64,000 nucleotides of DNA from Cristatella mucedo (taxonomy: Eukaryota > Bryozoa > Phylactolaemata > Cristatellidae), in assembly GCA_009760855.2 (NCBI GenBank), contig WPIO01000032.1:4131001-4195000 (forward strand), written 5' to 3'. The translations under genes and the position numbers were made by a program. How positions within the stretch are numbered: position 1 is the first letter of the stretch; every line of letters starts with the position of its first letter. A model generated the notes under the pieces. It was not told where the DNA came from. It was given only the letters and a program-made list of their open reading frames with translations, and searched no databases. Positions 1 through 15,860 of the stretch are shown in pieces.

Positions 1-1730
1 TTTAAAATATTTTGGAGCTGACCTAACGCTTGTTGATCGAGCCTTGTTTCTCCAAAATCAAGGATGGATAAAAAAATAAACCAAATGTATTCAATTTACC
101 ACCAATAGAACTTGATAAGACACCATCAATGAGCAATGTCTTTATATTCATGACAGAAAATTAGCCTGAAGTTTGGAGGTATAAAATCAGTCCCTAAGCT
201 TTTCTTTTAGTCATTCATGGCACTGCATTTCTGGCCCACTTATTCTGAAAGCTAGAACCTCAAAGTTACTCGAGATAACGACTACTCGCAAAATTCTTTG
301 CAGCCTGGACTCAAGACGGCAATGTGCTAGGACGGGACAACTAGGAATCTCGGCTTGCACGTGCCTATCACGGCGTAAAAGTAGAACAGCCTGCGGTGGT
401 GGCTGTGGGCCTTGTCAAACATAGTACGTACTTTGAAATCAGAAGGGCCGGTTTAACTCCTGCATTGATTACAGGATAATCCTGAATGAGATTGAAAAGG
501 TGTGTCCAACAAGTTAAATGAAGAGAGCGCTGTATTGAACGCTTTGAAATTTCATTGAAAGCTTTCTTCGTGAAGCTTAAACGGCCGGTCACAAACGCAA
601 GTGCGTCAATGCCCGCCAATGTCAATGTTTAATGTCAATGTCAATGTCCATCACTGTCTGCAGCCGGTAATCTGTGAGAAGACCTAAGCACGCCTTGCTG
701 CCGCTAACATGACCACATGACATGACCACTGACGCTAGCTTTCGTTTGACAAACTGTCGATATAGTTGTTTTTCAGCCACGACGTTTACACGGGTATTCT
801 TTGCTACCTCGGATGCGATATTCTTTGCACCGGATGCAGCTCACACCAGATGCAGCTACGTAGGCTCTCGGCACGCCAGCGGTAGCTGCTGCACGTGTGC
901 TGTTCAACTGCAGCAGCTCACTATTGCTGCTGTTGCTGCTACTCTATGGAAGCAAACGGCAGCCGAAAGAGGATACGTATTCTTTTAAATATTGTTTCGT
1001 TCAGCCAAAAAGCAAAATTCCGTGCAGCTTAACAATCCCTCCCTCTTTGCCGAAATCAGCCAAGGGACCGAATATTCCGCAAGTGCTGGCCCTCCGACCA
1101 CGCTTCAAGACTCGCCGGGTGACCGGTGGCCGCGAACGTACGCTCTGCAAACTGCCACTTAGACCTTAGCCACTGCGGCTCGAGGATTGTTCCTCTGGCA
1201 AGGCATCAGCTCTATTTCCCCGGCAGAACATGGAAAGTGAAGTAAAGAGGTCGCGTTGTGCACGAAAAGGCGTCTGCAAGGAGAAGAGGAGAAATGGTCT
1301 GAATAGATACAGTTTAGCAGCCGCTGTAGAAGAGCTTGCTAAGGCGAATAGGGTAAGCGGCTCGGCGTCGTCACGCGGATAGTTCTGGGCGATCCATAAA
1401 TGTGGATTCTGAGAACCTGTATATGGACGTACTGCGAATGGGCAAGTTTAGTCAAATAAGAATTTTCAAGATCTCATTTTATTCTTGCTTTAGGTAGCAC
1501 TGTGCCATTACGACAAGCAGCTCCTGCTCAGACCTGGATGCATAGAGAGCAACATCGACTAACCCTGCAGCTCAAAGCTTGGCCCGAACTTCGCTCCATT
1601 CCCTTTACATGTCATGTGGTGAGCCAGCGAGGGGCCATTGCAACAACCAAGGATCGAGTCAGCGGCGACGTGCGTCTATCGAGCCGGAATTCAGTCCCTA
1701 TGAGGCCTTCGAGGCTACAAAGGTTCTAAA
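1..1730. other. No gene recognised
   Basis: Only a short AATGTC hexamer run (about 613-645) stands out. Small frames here lack codon bias or splice context. Confidence 0.5.
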
Positions 1731-1734
1731 GCAA

Positions 1735-1862
1735 GTAGTAACTGATTGAGCAGCCTCGTTTATGCAGCCAAAATGAGCCTTGGCAGCTACCGCTCCCTCG
1801 CGAAGGGCAATGACGAATTGCCTTCAACAGGACTAGAACTCACGACCAGGGTCGTCAGGTGC
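1735..1862 (-). mobile_element. SINE 1 relic in the receptor 3' UTR
   Basis: ACTGATTGAGCAGCCTCGTT, AATGAGCCTTGGCAGCTACC and GGACTAGAACTCACGACC follow the reverse SINE 1 order with heavy divergence. It starts about 45 bp past the receptor stop codon. Confidence 0.45.
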
Positions 1863-1907
1863 GGGCACCTTGACTCACGGCTAAAACCGGTGAGGACGGT
1901 TGGTTAA

Positions 1908-6028
<4,121 letters not shown>

Positions 6029-6339
6029 CTGAATGTAATTACGCCCTATCAAATAATTTCGAAAAGAAGACGAATCAGAACTGGGGTGCGTGAATTAAGC
6101 TCTGCTACTGGCTTTTCGGGAGGTCTCTCACGGCTTCACGGAATCAGCGAAGGGTTTAAGATGGCAATATGCGTCGTTGAGCTCCTAATCGAGTCGATCT
6201 CGCTCGGTAGCTCAGTGTCTGGTGAAGCAATTGACTACTTCAAATCGGCCCGCGCGTGCACAGAGCTGAAGAGAACTGGCAGCGATAAATCATTGAATTG
6301 CGAATCTTCCTGAACTCGACAGCGAAATCCGGATGTAAT

Positions 6340-6610
6340 GTAATGTATCTCCGTCAGTCACTCCACAAAGTCATAAAGACCATGTGGGTGTTACGCAGGA
6401 GAGTTTTGTATAGCGCACTCACAGCCTAAGCGGCTTTCGGTACGCATTCGGTAGCCAACAGACTTCGTCTCACGCAACAAAGAGAAAGTGGGAAGCATAG
6501 CAGAGTCAGGAGAGCAGTTGAGGTAGTGAGTAGCATAGAAGTAGCAGTTCAGGACCGCTGAAAAGATGTGCCATAGTCGGCAGTTGGAGAGTAGTTGTCG
6601 TTGCGTGACC
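6340..6610 (-). mobile_element. LINE B 3' end fragment
   Basis: Nearly identical to the 3' UTR and tail of the copy at 36.35-36.62 kb (ACTCCACAAAGTCATAAAGA and the AGCCTAAGCGGCTTTCGG hairpin). It ends in an ATGTA-rich tail near 6340 and is truncated at about 6610. It lies in an intron of the receptor gene. Confidence 0.85.
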
Positions 6611-7084
6611 GACTCTGGCGAATTCGGGTGACTGCTACGCGAGGAGAGACGCAGAATATATCCAGTGGAGATAAGCAGCAGCCATGCGACAGCGAGAAAC
6701 GAATGCCGATTTAAAAAAAAACCGCGGACCCTGAAAGAGACGGAACACTTCGCTGAATACGCTCCTTCAACCTGCGGCTGCTTTGCTGCTGCTTCTAGTC
6801 GCATCCTAAAGCCGAAGCGCGATTCTGTGCAACGAGAAATGGCTGTGCATCTAGCACTTCACCTCAGCCAGCTCCAACCCTGCAATCGTCCCGGTCACTC
6901 CATAAGCGTCGCTTCCGCCGTCTGCCTCCAGCTCTGCAGCGCATTGGCTCGCGTTTAGCGAGCCTTCAATCCATCTATTCCTTCCTCGCAATTGGCTCGG
7001 GGTCAAATTCTTCTTCGATCACTTTAGAATCAGACTCTCAGAACAATGCCGAATGATTCAGGTTCGGAGATAATACGCTGCCGG

Positions 7085-7350
7085 CCACACACCGCTGGTA
7101 GGCAGTGTATTATCTTCGTCTGTAACTCCATGATGCCACACAGACTACGTGCGTGTCTCGCAAGTGAGTTTTCTTTATAGCACTCGTAGCCTAGGCTGCT
7201 TTCGGTAAGCACACGGTGCCAGCAGATTGTATCTCACGTAACCAAAGGAAAGTGAGAAGCATAGCTAAGTGAGTGCTTTGTACTATTATGGAAGTAGGAA
7301 CTCAGGACGGCTCGAAAAAATGTGTCACTGTCAGTAGCAGGCTAATAGGT
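7085..7350 (-). mobile_element. LINE B 3' end fragment, diverged
   Basis: Same order of blocks as the 6.35 kb copy (CTAGGCTGCTTTCGGTAAGC, CTCACGTAACCAAAGGAAAG), with many substitutions. It is directly followed by a SINE 1 copy. Confidence 0.65.
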
Positions 7351-7367
7351 GAGCCACTAGCACTATG

Positions 7368-7535
7368 GCACTATGACACACTAGGTAAGGTGATTGCTCT
7401 TCATAACCTCAATCCCGAGGTCGTGGGTTCAAATCCTGCGGTGGGTGATCCTGTATTGCCGCTGCAAGCGGCGGTGATAGGCTTTAAGGTTCTCCGGCCG
7501 TTATACACATGAGGCTGTTAAATCAGCTTGTATTT
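7368..7535 (+). mobile_element. SINE 1 (tRNA-derived), intronic copy
   Basis: An A-box-like start (CTAGGTAAGGTGATTGC), a B box (GGGTTCAAATCCTGCGG), a unique body and the end GAGGCTGTTAAATCAGCTTG with a T-rich tail. Pol III-type promoter boxes at tRNA-like spacing mark it as tRNA-derived. Not a tRNA gene: no cloverleaf 3' half. Confidence 0.75.
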
Positions 7536-8094
7536 TTTCCGGCTACCTTTAGGTCCTTGGGGTTCTCTTTTCAGCTTTGTTTCACATCAACTAATCGAAC
7601 ACGTTCGGATCACTCTACAGCTTTGGAAATCGTAAGCACTAGTGTGAATTATGACTTTGTTTCGCCTCGAACACAACTTCAACGGTTCGCTCTCATCGAC
7701 CGAACAGCGATTGCTGTGCCGAGTCACTCTAGCCGCGTGAGGATGCTAGCGACCTGTGATCGTGTAATTGACACCAGATGGCCCGAGTGAACTCCCTTCC
7801 CGTAAGAAAATACCCCACAACTGCTCAGCTGTGTCGTTTGTCTTTAGCTGAGTATTCTGGGAGATGTATTAAAAGGTCACAAAGAATTGGCAGGATCTTA
7901 GAAAAGGGAAGTGGATAAGTAGGCTGCGTATGCGATCGTAAGAATAGCGTAGCCGATGGCGATACGCATGTCAGCGCACCCTGTCACGAACCCTCGCTCA
8001 CACGAAGCACGCTTCTGCACTGGCCGCTAGACAGTCGTAGCGGGCAGGCACCGAGCCTCGGCTACGACCGCGCTCAGATACGGAGGTAGCTCAC

Positions 8095-8265
8095 CGTGAG
8101 TCCTATCACTTCCTTCGGCGGCACAGCGCGAAGGCTGCTCGAGGACGTCCGCAGTGCCATGAGAATCACCATCATGGCGTCCATAGCCAGACACTGCTGC
8201 ACGCCAGACGCGTCCACGACGGATGAATTTTTGGCGGCTAGACCACACGAGCGGATGTCAACCTC
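8095..8265 (-). CDS. Probable ligand-binding-lobe exon of the class C GPCR
   Basis: An open 57-codon exon with acceptor TTCAG and donor GTGAGC, phase 0 at both ends. The stretch CLAMDAMMVILMALRTSSSS matches the GABA-B pattern (YAYDGIWVIAKTLQRA-like) where a helix follows the hinge of the Venus-flytrap domain. It lies upstream of the receptor core on the same strand. The next recognised exon (5928-6028) needs a phase-2 partner, so one exon between 6.0 and 8.1 kb was not found. Assigned by position and pattern; similarity is moderate. Confidence 0.6.
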
Positions 8266-8829
8266 CTGAACACGAGTGTATGATTAGCGTAGGATTAGTG
8301 AAGGAAACCTCAAGATTATGGCGTAGACAATATGAAATCCCTATCGCCTAGCTCTACACTAGTACAGCGAGGAGCTTCCTAGCTATGCCATCTGTGGGAG
8401 ATTAGGCTGCTCTATTATGACAGCCGCAGTGCGGTAAAGCGTGGCACTCAACCGCTCGCGGCCTTTCCAATTGGCTCAGGCGACGTTGGCTCAGAGCGAA
8501 CAAAGAGCGGCACCACACTCCCTGCATTGGTCGGAAGGTGGGCCCTTTTGGATCTGATTGCGTACCGCCGAGGGCGTGGCCAGGAGTTTGGCATGAGGGC
8601 TTCGCATTAAGGCTACACCTCGAGGGGCTCGACGCAACGATCAAGGCACGCAGGAACTTTAAAAATCTTCTCGGTAAGAGTCTTAAGCTAAGTCTTAAAC
8701 TATCTATTTTAGCTGCAAGATGTAAGGGATATTTTACTGGGGGACCTTCAAGTTTCGTGCCAAACGCGAACCAAGCAGAGGTCTCACTCTACACGCTGAA
8801 AAGAAGTTGACTGTGCCATTGAACCATCT

Positions 8830-9700
8830 GATAATTAAATCTCTGTTTAAGCACTTTACACTTGCTGTAAAAGAAGCATGACCATGCGGTTATTTTTTGC
8901 ATGCAAAGTTTCAACATGCATAATATGGTTAGTGGTAAGATGTGAAGTGTCGGCACTAATTAGCACACAAAGGACAATTTGTATGGACCCAGCAAACACT
9001 GTGAGGAACAGATGCTTTTTGGCCTTTTAAATGCCGTCAAGTCAGGCGATGTCAAGACGTCAAGCGAGCATGAGTTCCAAGCTTTGGAAGCATATGAACT
9101 ACAGCCACGGTTTCCAAAGGATTTGAGGTTCGTACTAGGTATAGGTAAACGATTAGATTCCGAAAACTGGGTGATACGATACTAAGCCTGGTGGGGGGAG
9201 CAGATCTGATAGGTAGGCCGGAGCAAGAGAAAGATGAGGCGTGAAAGTGAGTGACAAAACCTTGAAGTCGATGCGCTGCTTGATTGGAAGTCAGTGCAGG
9301 TCGGTGAGAAGTGGTAAGATTCGGCAACTTCGAAGCTCACGGCAGAAAAGGCTAGCTGCAGATTTCAGCACCAACTGTAAGCGCCTAACTGCACAGGTCG
9401 AAAGACTTGCAAGCAGTGATAGGTAGCCATTGCGGATTAATTAGTATTAGTGTAACGTGGTAGCAGCGACGTTTACGGCAGATAGTTCCTGTTTTGAACC
9501 ATCTATAAGATTATTATTTCACGGACAGAAAGATCTGGAGTTTTAGAAATCTAGTTGAGATGCCACGAATGCACGGAGCAGCTTGGCTGAGGTCACCGTA
9601 GCCAAGCGAGCCCAAACATATGAAACTTTACGTACGTTGAACTAGGCATACTTGACTGTGGAGCGGATGTGCTCATATAGTCTCATATACAACTCCTTTT
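8830..9700 (-). mobile_element. LINE A (L2-like) copy, minus strand
   Basis: Reverse complement of the 3' ORF and UTR of LINE A: the tail (AAGCACTTTACACTTGCTG) near 8850 and coding remnants such as CTTGAAGTCGATGCGCTGCT near 9260. Stops and frameshifts are present. With the next copy it forms an inverted, head-to-head pair. Confidence 0.8.
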
Positions 9701-9953
9701 GGACGAAGATACCTAGATCCCGGGAAGGCTACTGTAGATGTGCTGGCAGAGCAAATTCAAGGAGTTAGGTTTTGCAGTTTTTGCGTGAAGCTTGGTTTTC
9801 CCATAATTCGTAACTGATGTGCCTTGCTCTCCTGTATCAACACAGTACTGCAGCTAGGTGGTGGGTATATTGATCTGAAAAGGAACCAAGTAATCTCATT
9901 GGGGGAATCAGTCAAATTCCGGCCCGTGTAAAGTCAGCGTCTCGAGCAGAGAC

Positions 9954-10920
9954 TTGTCAGCTGTGGACAGCAATGGCACAAACTTACTAGTTATGGGCGA
10001 ACCCAGTGTGATTCAGAAATCGGAAAGGCTGACGCTCAAAATTGGCTCTGCCAGCATATCACCGGTTGAATCAGCTCGAAATCTAGGTGTCCTGTTCCAA
10101 AGTGACCTCTCATTAGACGACCACATCAGCTCGACAGGCAAGTCTGCTTACTTTCAGCTACATAACATAGCTAAAATCCGGGCTTGTTTAGATAAGGATA
10201 CCACGTCAAAGTTGGTCCATGCATTTGTGACATCCCGTCTTGACTTCTGTAACTCGCTGCTTGCTGGCCTACCGGCATGTGCAATCAGGCGATTACAGCT
10301 AGTGTAAAACTGTGCAGCTAGGCTTGTCTGTCGTGAGCGTCGCAGTTGCCACATCACACCACTTCTCACCGACCTGCACTGGCTACCAGTCAAGCAGTGG
10401 ATCGACTTCAAGGTCTTGTCGCTCACTTTTAGGTCACTTCATGCTTTGGCTCCAGCCTATCTCTCAGATCTACTCCCCCATCAGGCCAAGCATCGTACCA
10501 CCCACTTTTCGGAATCCAGCAGTTTACCAATACCTCGTACAAACCTCAAATCCTTTGGAGACCGTGCATTTAGTTCGTATGCTCCCAAAGCCTGGAACTC
10601 ACTCCCGGCTTGCGTCAGAAAATCCCCTGACTTGACCACATTTAAAAATAACTAGAAAACACCTATTTAGGACAGCATTTAGTGAGTCTCTGCGATTCGT
10701 CCTTGATGTGCTTATGCGTGCTGACACTGTGCATGCTGCCACTAACCACATTTGCATGCTGACCCTGTGCATGTCACCCCTAACCATGTTATTTATGTTG
10801 TTTATCAAGCATGATATTACTCACCATTCAATTGCGTTTGCCTTTGCAGCAAATGTAAAGCGCCTAGAAAGAGATTGAGTTCTCCGAGGGCGCTTTATCA
10901 GGTGCATTATTATTATTATA
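9954..10920 (+). mobile_element. LINE A copy, plus strand
   Basis: Reads LKIGSASISPVESARNLGVL, SLDDHISS, VHAFVTSRLDFCNSLLAGLP and further L2-type sequence with a few breaks (a stop at 10305). The 3' UTR, the tail hairpin GCGCCTAGAAAGAGATTGAG and an (ATT)n end near 10918 follow. Confidence 0.9.
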
Positions 10921-12683
10921 AATTGGTCACGAGATAGCATTGGGCAGAAGAGGGTCACGTCCTTGATTTGTTGAATTATATTAAAGCCTATTGCGTGCCT
11001 GACGTCCCGCAGGTGAGGAGCTTCAAACCCAGAGATTCAAGAGTGAATTCACTTCGGATGGCTGTACGCTTTCGATAGGGAGTGTAAGAGCCTCGTGACG
11101 ATAATGGCTACGTTCCTTGGCACGCGTTACTAAATTCTACGGGCGTTGTTTCTAAGGAACACGTACGTTCTTTGTTAGACTATGGCGAGCTGAACCCGCA
11201 TGTTTCTTGTCACGACGCTAATGGTGACTTTTAAAGCGAAATGTTTTGGACATGGGACCGACTGGATAGTAACTTTGGCATTTTATCAGCGTTCTGAAAG
11301 TGCATATTTAACTCCACAACGACGGCTCCTTGGGTAAACTAAAGGTCGTCAAGCAGGCTCTAGACAGTGCTGCCTGATGCAACAAGGTTTCCGACTGACC
11401 ACCAGGCCGAAAATTGTGACTTCCGTACTGACCACAGACACGACTGGTATACGGCCGACATTTTTGTCAGTATTGACATTGTTACCCGCGAGCGGGAAAT
11501 TTCAATCCTGCGACAGTTCGGTTTGGAAGCTAAGCCCCCGGAGAAATGGCCCGGGTCGTGTGCTCGGCCTTTGAATAAGCATACGAGAAGGGTAGCGTAC
11601 GAGGATGAGAGACAATCAAATTGAACAGCAATCTGAGATTGACACAGAGATAGCTTTTCTCCTGATGAAAATTGTCAATAGGTCACTTTCCTGTCGCCGA
11701 GTGGCTTGAAGTATGCACTCGGATATTTGAAGAGAGCGACGAATGGCATGTCGAGGAATGCTATGTTTACGGCGGAAGTTCGTGCGATGGTGAAGGGGGT
11801 CAGTCGTTGCTTAGCTTTCAGGGATCACATTTCCAGCTTGTTGAACGTACCGGTTTGCCGTGTGAGCCGACAAGGCTCGATGCAAGCAGGTTAGCAATTG
11901 CAGTGGCGTGCAAATTGGAGGGTGAACTATGGAACTATGAACTATGAACTATGGAACTATGGCGTGCAAATTGGAGGGTGAACTATGGAAGGCGGAAATT
12001 GCCTTTCGGCATCCCAGACACAAAAGTGGCCAGTCGCGAATCGAGAAGTTACTCCAGGAGTGGGGCCAAATTGGGACTACTGATGGAAAGATCAGTGACC
12101 TTTAGATCAAATCCAGTCCGCCTGCTCTGCTGGGGTGGCGGGAGGGCAGCTTTTGATGAGCTCGTAATGAGTCCGTCCCTTTTCAGGTAAGGATTCGGTG
12201 GGGCAAAATCGCCGAGCAATAAAAGGGACGGCAGTCAGGAGCCGGCTGGGTGTGCGGGATGTTGTATTAGCACAGATTGTCAGCCACGGCCGGCCTGGAC
12301 TCGTCGCCCAGAAGGCAGCTCTTTTCGTGCGACTATAAAACACCAACGGCTGATGCGCCCGATTTTTCAATCTACAGCACCCGAGGTTGAAATCCTGTAA
12401 ACTCACTTATCGTGATAGAAATGGTGTCTGCACCTAGCCAGGCCTCTCCCTGATATTTCTATGCACTTGGTGCATTTCGAGAATTCGGCGGGTTGTGGCG
12501 TTTGACTCGCCGGAACAAGACATAGCCAGCAAGAAAAAGACCAAGAGGAATACCTCCTCCACTAGACCTACAAGAAGCAAGGGAGACAATTACAGCTGAA
12601 GTGCGCATGAATATGTTCTTGCTAATGGTCCAAGCCAGCAGTGGGTGGAGCCGACGGTCGAAGAGATCTTAGTAAATAAATAC
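10921..12683. other. No gene recognised
   Basis: Presumably intronic to the receptor gene if the 13.4 kb exon belongs to it. It contains the direct repeat at 11.9 kb; open frames show no family resemblance. Confidence 0.4.
11904..11990 (+). repeat. 31-bp direct repeat around AACTATG units
   Basis: TGGCGTGCAAATTGGAGGGT and flanking bases occur at 11904 and 11960. The spacer is built of GAACTATG-like units that also end the repeat, suggesting replication slippage. Confidence 0.85.
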
Positions 12684-12842
12684 TAGCTGATTTAACAGCC
12701 TCTTTTTGTATAGCGACAGAAGAGCCTTTACGGCTATCACCACCGCTTGCAGTAGCAATACAGGATCGCCCACCGCAGGATTTGAACCCACAACCTCGGG
12801 GCCGAGGTCGTGAAAAGTAACCTTACCTAGTGAGCCATTATG
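12684..12842 (-). mobile_element. SINE 1 copy
   Basis: Reverse complement of the 41.5 kb copy across its full length; the B box reads GGATTTGAACCCACAACC on the plus strand. Confidence 0.8.
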
Positions 12843-13330
12843 TATACACGCTTTTTAAAGAGATCTGTATCTATCTGTAGTATCTTCACATTAAAAAGGT
12901 GATAAAGAAAGCGTATCAACTGATGAATTATAACAGCACAGTTGCAGAATGCTTTAGCAAATAAAAGGCTATTCGTACGGATGAAGCATATGCCTATGAA
13001 GACGATATTGGTTTCAGCCTGGCTTTGTATATTAAGTCAGTTTTACTCAATTTCAATATAAACACACTCAAGAGATAGAGACAGAAAGAGACTGAGAGAG
13101 ACAGCAAAAGACAGAGGGGAGGTCAGAGTAAAATAATCGCGCTCACTAATCAGATTAATTCCTTTGCTACATCTCGAGTATCGCCTGTGCACAGTCAAAA
13201 ACCAGAGACCTTGGCGATCAATTTTAATAGGCCTATAACCCAATGGTTCAGCTTTATCTGCACTTAGCTACAATGAATTAGATGAAACCGGGAAGGTTTG
13301 GTCGAGAAATTCGCACTGTGAAATAATTAC

Positions 13331-13516
13331 CGACATCATGTTGAAACCTTCAACGAAGACGAAGCCTGTGTAGTCCGCTGGCAGACATGCCTCAGTCTGT
13401 GGTCCCGTGAACGCAAGCGGCATTATGGTCTTGGCATCTCTCAGCTTGCCTTGCTGCCACAGTCTCTGCAGACAGCTGCACTCTGCGAGCCAAACCAGGC
13501 CATCGTAGTCCTGAGG
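13331..13516 (-). CDS. Probable ligand-binding-lobe exon of the class C GPCR (upstream)
   Basis: A 62-codon open exon, phase 0 at both ends, acceptor TTTTTAG and donor GTAATT. It reads DYDGLVWLAECSCLQRLW and then EACLPADYTGFVFVEGF. The order (hydrophobic strand, W-rich helix, cysteine, about ten residues, then an aromatic-rich strand) matches GABA-B lobe 2 (QWIIPGWYEPSWWEQV and SRCL...GYIGVDF). The codons look selected and the strand agrees with the receptor. Exons for lobe 1 and the signal peptide were not recognised; they could lie above 13.5 kb. Confidence 0.6.
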
Positions 13517-14214
13517 CTAAAAATTAAAGGGCAATAGATCTAGTTTTATTTCTTAATTGAGTTTCGTCCCCTTCAAAGCAAACATCGAGACTGGCCCTCT
13601 TCAGCCGGACTTGTTGTACCGGAAGTGGGCCGGCTGCCTTGAACCGGCTAGACGCTCAAGGCCTAGGCATCTCACGTTAGATCTTTAATCAGTTCGCTTA
13701 AGTGACATCATAGAAGTCACAACGAATAGCTTATCCCGAGATCGGGAAGCCAGCTCCTTTCGTTAGCAGCCAAGAGGCCACAATAGCGACGTCCGACATT
13801 TCGCTAGGGTACAATTGATTTGAGCTATGCCGGCTGCATACGCGAAGTGATATAGTTCTCCTGGTCATGATTTGAGTACTGCGCTTACTGAATCTCTGTC
13901 GTATTTTACAACGAATAGAACAAAGTTTAGCGGTTCGCTCAGCAATACGGCGGTATCTTTGCTGTATGCGCGCACTGTACTTGAGTGTGCTTGCGTGTCT
14001 GTGCTTGCTTGGCTAGGTGCCCATACGAGTGGGGACGTATACGAGTGAAGTCCCCACTTGTTCGTCCCTTTGGCTCCTTCGCTATCAGAGGTGCGTACAT
14101 GTCCGGCAATCGTGGTTATGTCCCAGTAGTCTCAGTTGGTTCTAGTTTGAACGCTAAGGCACAGATCTGCTGCGATACGCATGCGTGAGAGTGCAGCCGA
14201 ATGGAAAAGAATTA

Positions 14215-14710
14215 TGCAGATCGGCAGTCAGGCTTGTCTGTCGTGCACTTCGCAAGTCAAACACTTTGCACTGATCTGCACTGTCTCCCCATCAAGCACC
14301 GTAATAACTTGAAAGTTCTGTCACTCACGTGGTTCGTAAGGTTCGCACTATTCGCGACGCATGTCTTAGGTTTGAGTCCGGCAGCGGGCAATCCTTTATT
14401 GCTCCTTATTGCTCCTTTATTGCTTTATTGCTTTATTGCAAGCGGGGTGAAGGCCAGTAAGTCTCTTCTATAACTATCTAATTGGGGCGGTTTGCTGCTC
14501 TATTTGTCGGTCTGCATACCTGAAAAACTGTCATCCAGCTGCCCATTCTCCTCTGACCCTGGTTGTTTGATTGTGCCCCTAATAAACCTCAAATCCGTCG
14601 GAAACCATGCCTTCATTTCACACGCTCCCAATGCATAAAAATCACGACCAACTGGCATCAGGTCATCTTCTGACGACCTTTTTCAAAATTTCTTTCCATG
14701 TTATTTATCC
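14215..14710 (+). mobile_element. LINE A fragment, interrupted by SINE 1
   Basis: LINE A blocks AGGCTTGTCTGTCGTG (14229 on) and CTCAAATCCGTCGGAAACC (about 14587 on) are separated by a SINE 1-like insert at about 14336-14480. The UTR is lost after about 14700. Confidence 0.7.
14336..14480 (+). mobile_element. SINE 1-like insert in LINE A
   Basis: A B-box-like AGGTTTGAGTCCGGCAGCGG and CAATCCTTTATTGC are followed by a local duplication of the TTATTGC unit and AGTAAGTCTCTTCTATAAC. It separates two LINE A blocks. Confidence 0.5.
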
Positions 14711-14927
14711 ATCCACATATACCTATATATTTATTTATCTTGAGATCGTTAGCAATAGGTAACTCAAGGTACCATCACTAATACCATATATTCTCTACTT
14801 TGAAATGGCCGTCTACAGTTTAAAATAGGCTGCACGTGCAATAAAACTGTAGCCACTTCGTAAACCTGGCTTTAGAGTCCCACTGTTTACACATACTCGT
14901 TGAACTCATTTGATAAATGGTTGTTCG

Positions 14928-15221
14928 AAGTGCCGGAGTCAGAATTTTTATCTAGGGTGCAAACCCTCAAAATGTTTATCTAAGGCAAGACCTTCAGCAT
15001 TTCATATCATGGACAAGACCTGCAATTAAAAAATAATTATCACTCAAAATAATAGCGTCTATTAATTAAGAACTCGACGGTTGCTCATTGAGAGGAATTA
15101 GCAAATAATTTCGTCGTTGGTGACCATCGGCGGGAGGGGGCAGGGTAGGAACAGAGGGCGGCTCAAGCCGCTGCCCCGCGGTAGGGGCTGCATTGCCGCT
15201 GTGTCCCTGGCTTCGCCACTG
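14928..15221. mobile_element. Non-autonomous DNA transposon, second copy
   Basis: Left end AGTGCCGGAGTCAG, then TTATCTAGGGTGCAAACC; interior AACTCGACGGTTGCTCATTG; right end CTGGCTTCGCCACTGG. Same order as the 42.89 kb copy, with deletions. Confidence 0.55.
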
Positions 15222-15612
15222 GTAGTTAGCATGACGAACTGCTATTAAATGAGCACCAATTTTTGTAGCTAGGCAGTTAAGCAGTAAACGAGAAGGTTGT
15301 GTCCCGCCTCGTACCTCGGCATTGATCGTCGATGTCGTGTTGTCTGGGCAACTCGCAAGTCTTGCATATATGTTGCTGTTGGTCAGGCTTCCCAGCATAT
15401 ACTTCGTTCGCTAAAACGAATAATAACTCGCTTTCCAGCTCCGCGTTCGCCTGCTCGCAGATAAGGAAGAAGCGAACGAGCGGGCCGGTCATCAGCGGCC
15501 AGTGCGATCTGTTTTGGGCGTCGGACGATAGGCTGCGAAATATGCGTACGCTTAAGGACCGAGCATGGTTGCCATGGGAGAAGCAGCTCGTGGCTTAGCG
15601 AAGGAGGAGCGC

Positions 15613-15653
15613 GAGCATGCAGCGGCGCCGAGCTCAGGTGCCGCTGCATGCTC
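15613..15653. repeat. GC-rich stem-loop
   Basis: GAGCATGCAGCGGC (15613-15626) and GCCGCTGCATGCTC (15640-15653) form a perfect 14-bp stem with a 13-nt loop. Confidence 0.8.
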
Positions 15654-15860
15654 CCTGATCATGCAAGAACAAGCTGTGATTGTGTCGATGTGCGGCAAAG
15701 TGAAGGCGGGGCCTCGGAAATGCCGTGCGAACGAGCCGCCGCCGCGCTGATCGCTGTCTCGTGCTGAGTGCTCGAGTTCTCGATTTTTGCGCAGCTTTTC
15801 CGACCCGATCTCGATACTCGCTCGCTCGCCTCCTGCTTACGCGAGCCGATGGGACGCTGG

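Noticed and set aside
6826-6935. Missing receptor exon reading DAYGVTGTIAG on the minus strand
   Set aside because: The motif resembles the GABA-B F-GVTG-V segment, but the acceptor is weak and neither border has the phase required by the neighbouring exons.
15305-15456. Receptor exon candidate (minus strand, ANAELESELLFVLANEVYAG)
   Set aside because: Good acceptor and donor, but two different frames are open and neither resembles the ligand-binding lobe; left unassigned.
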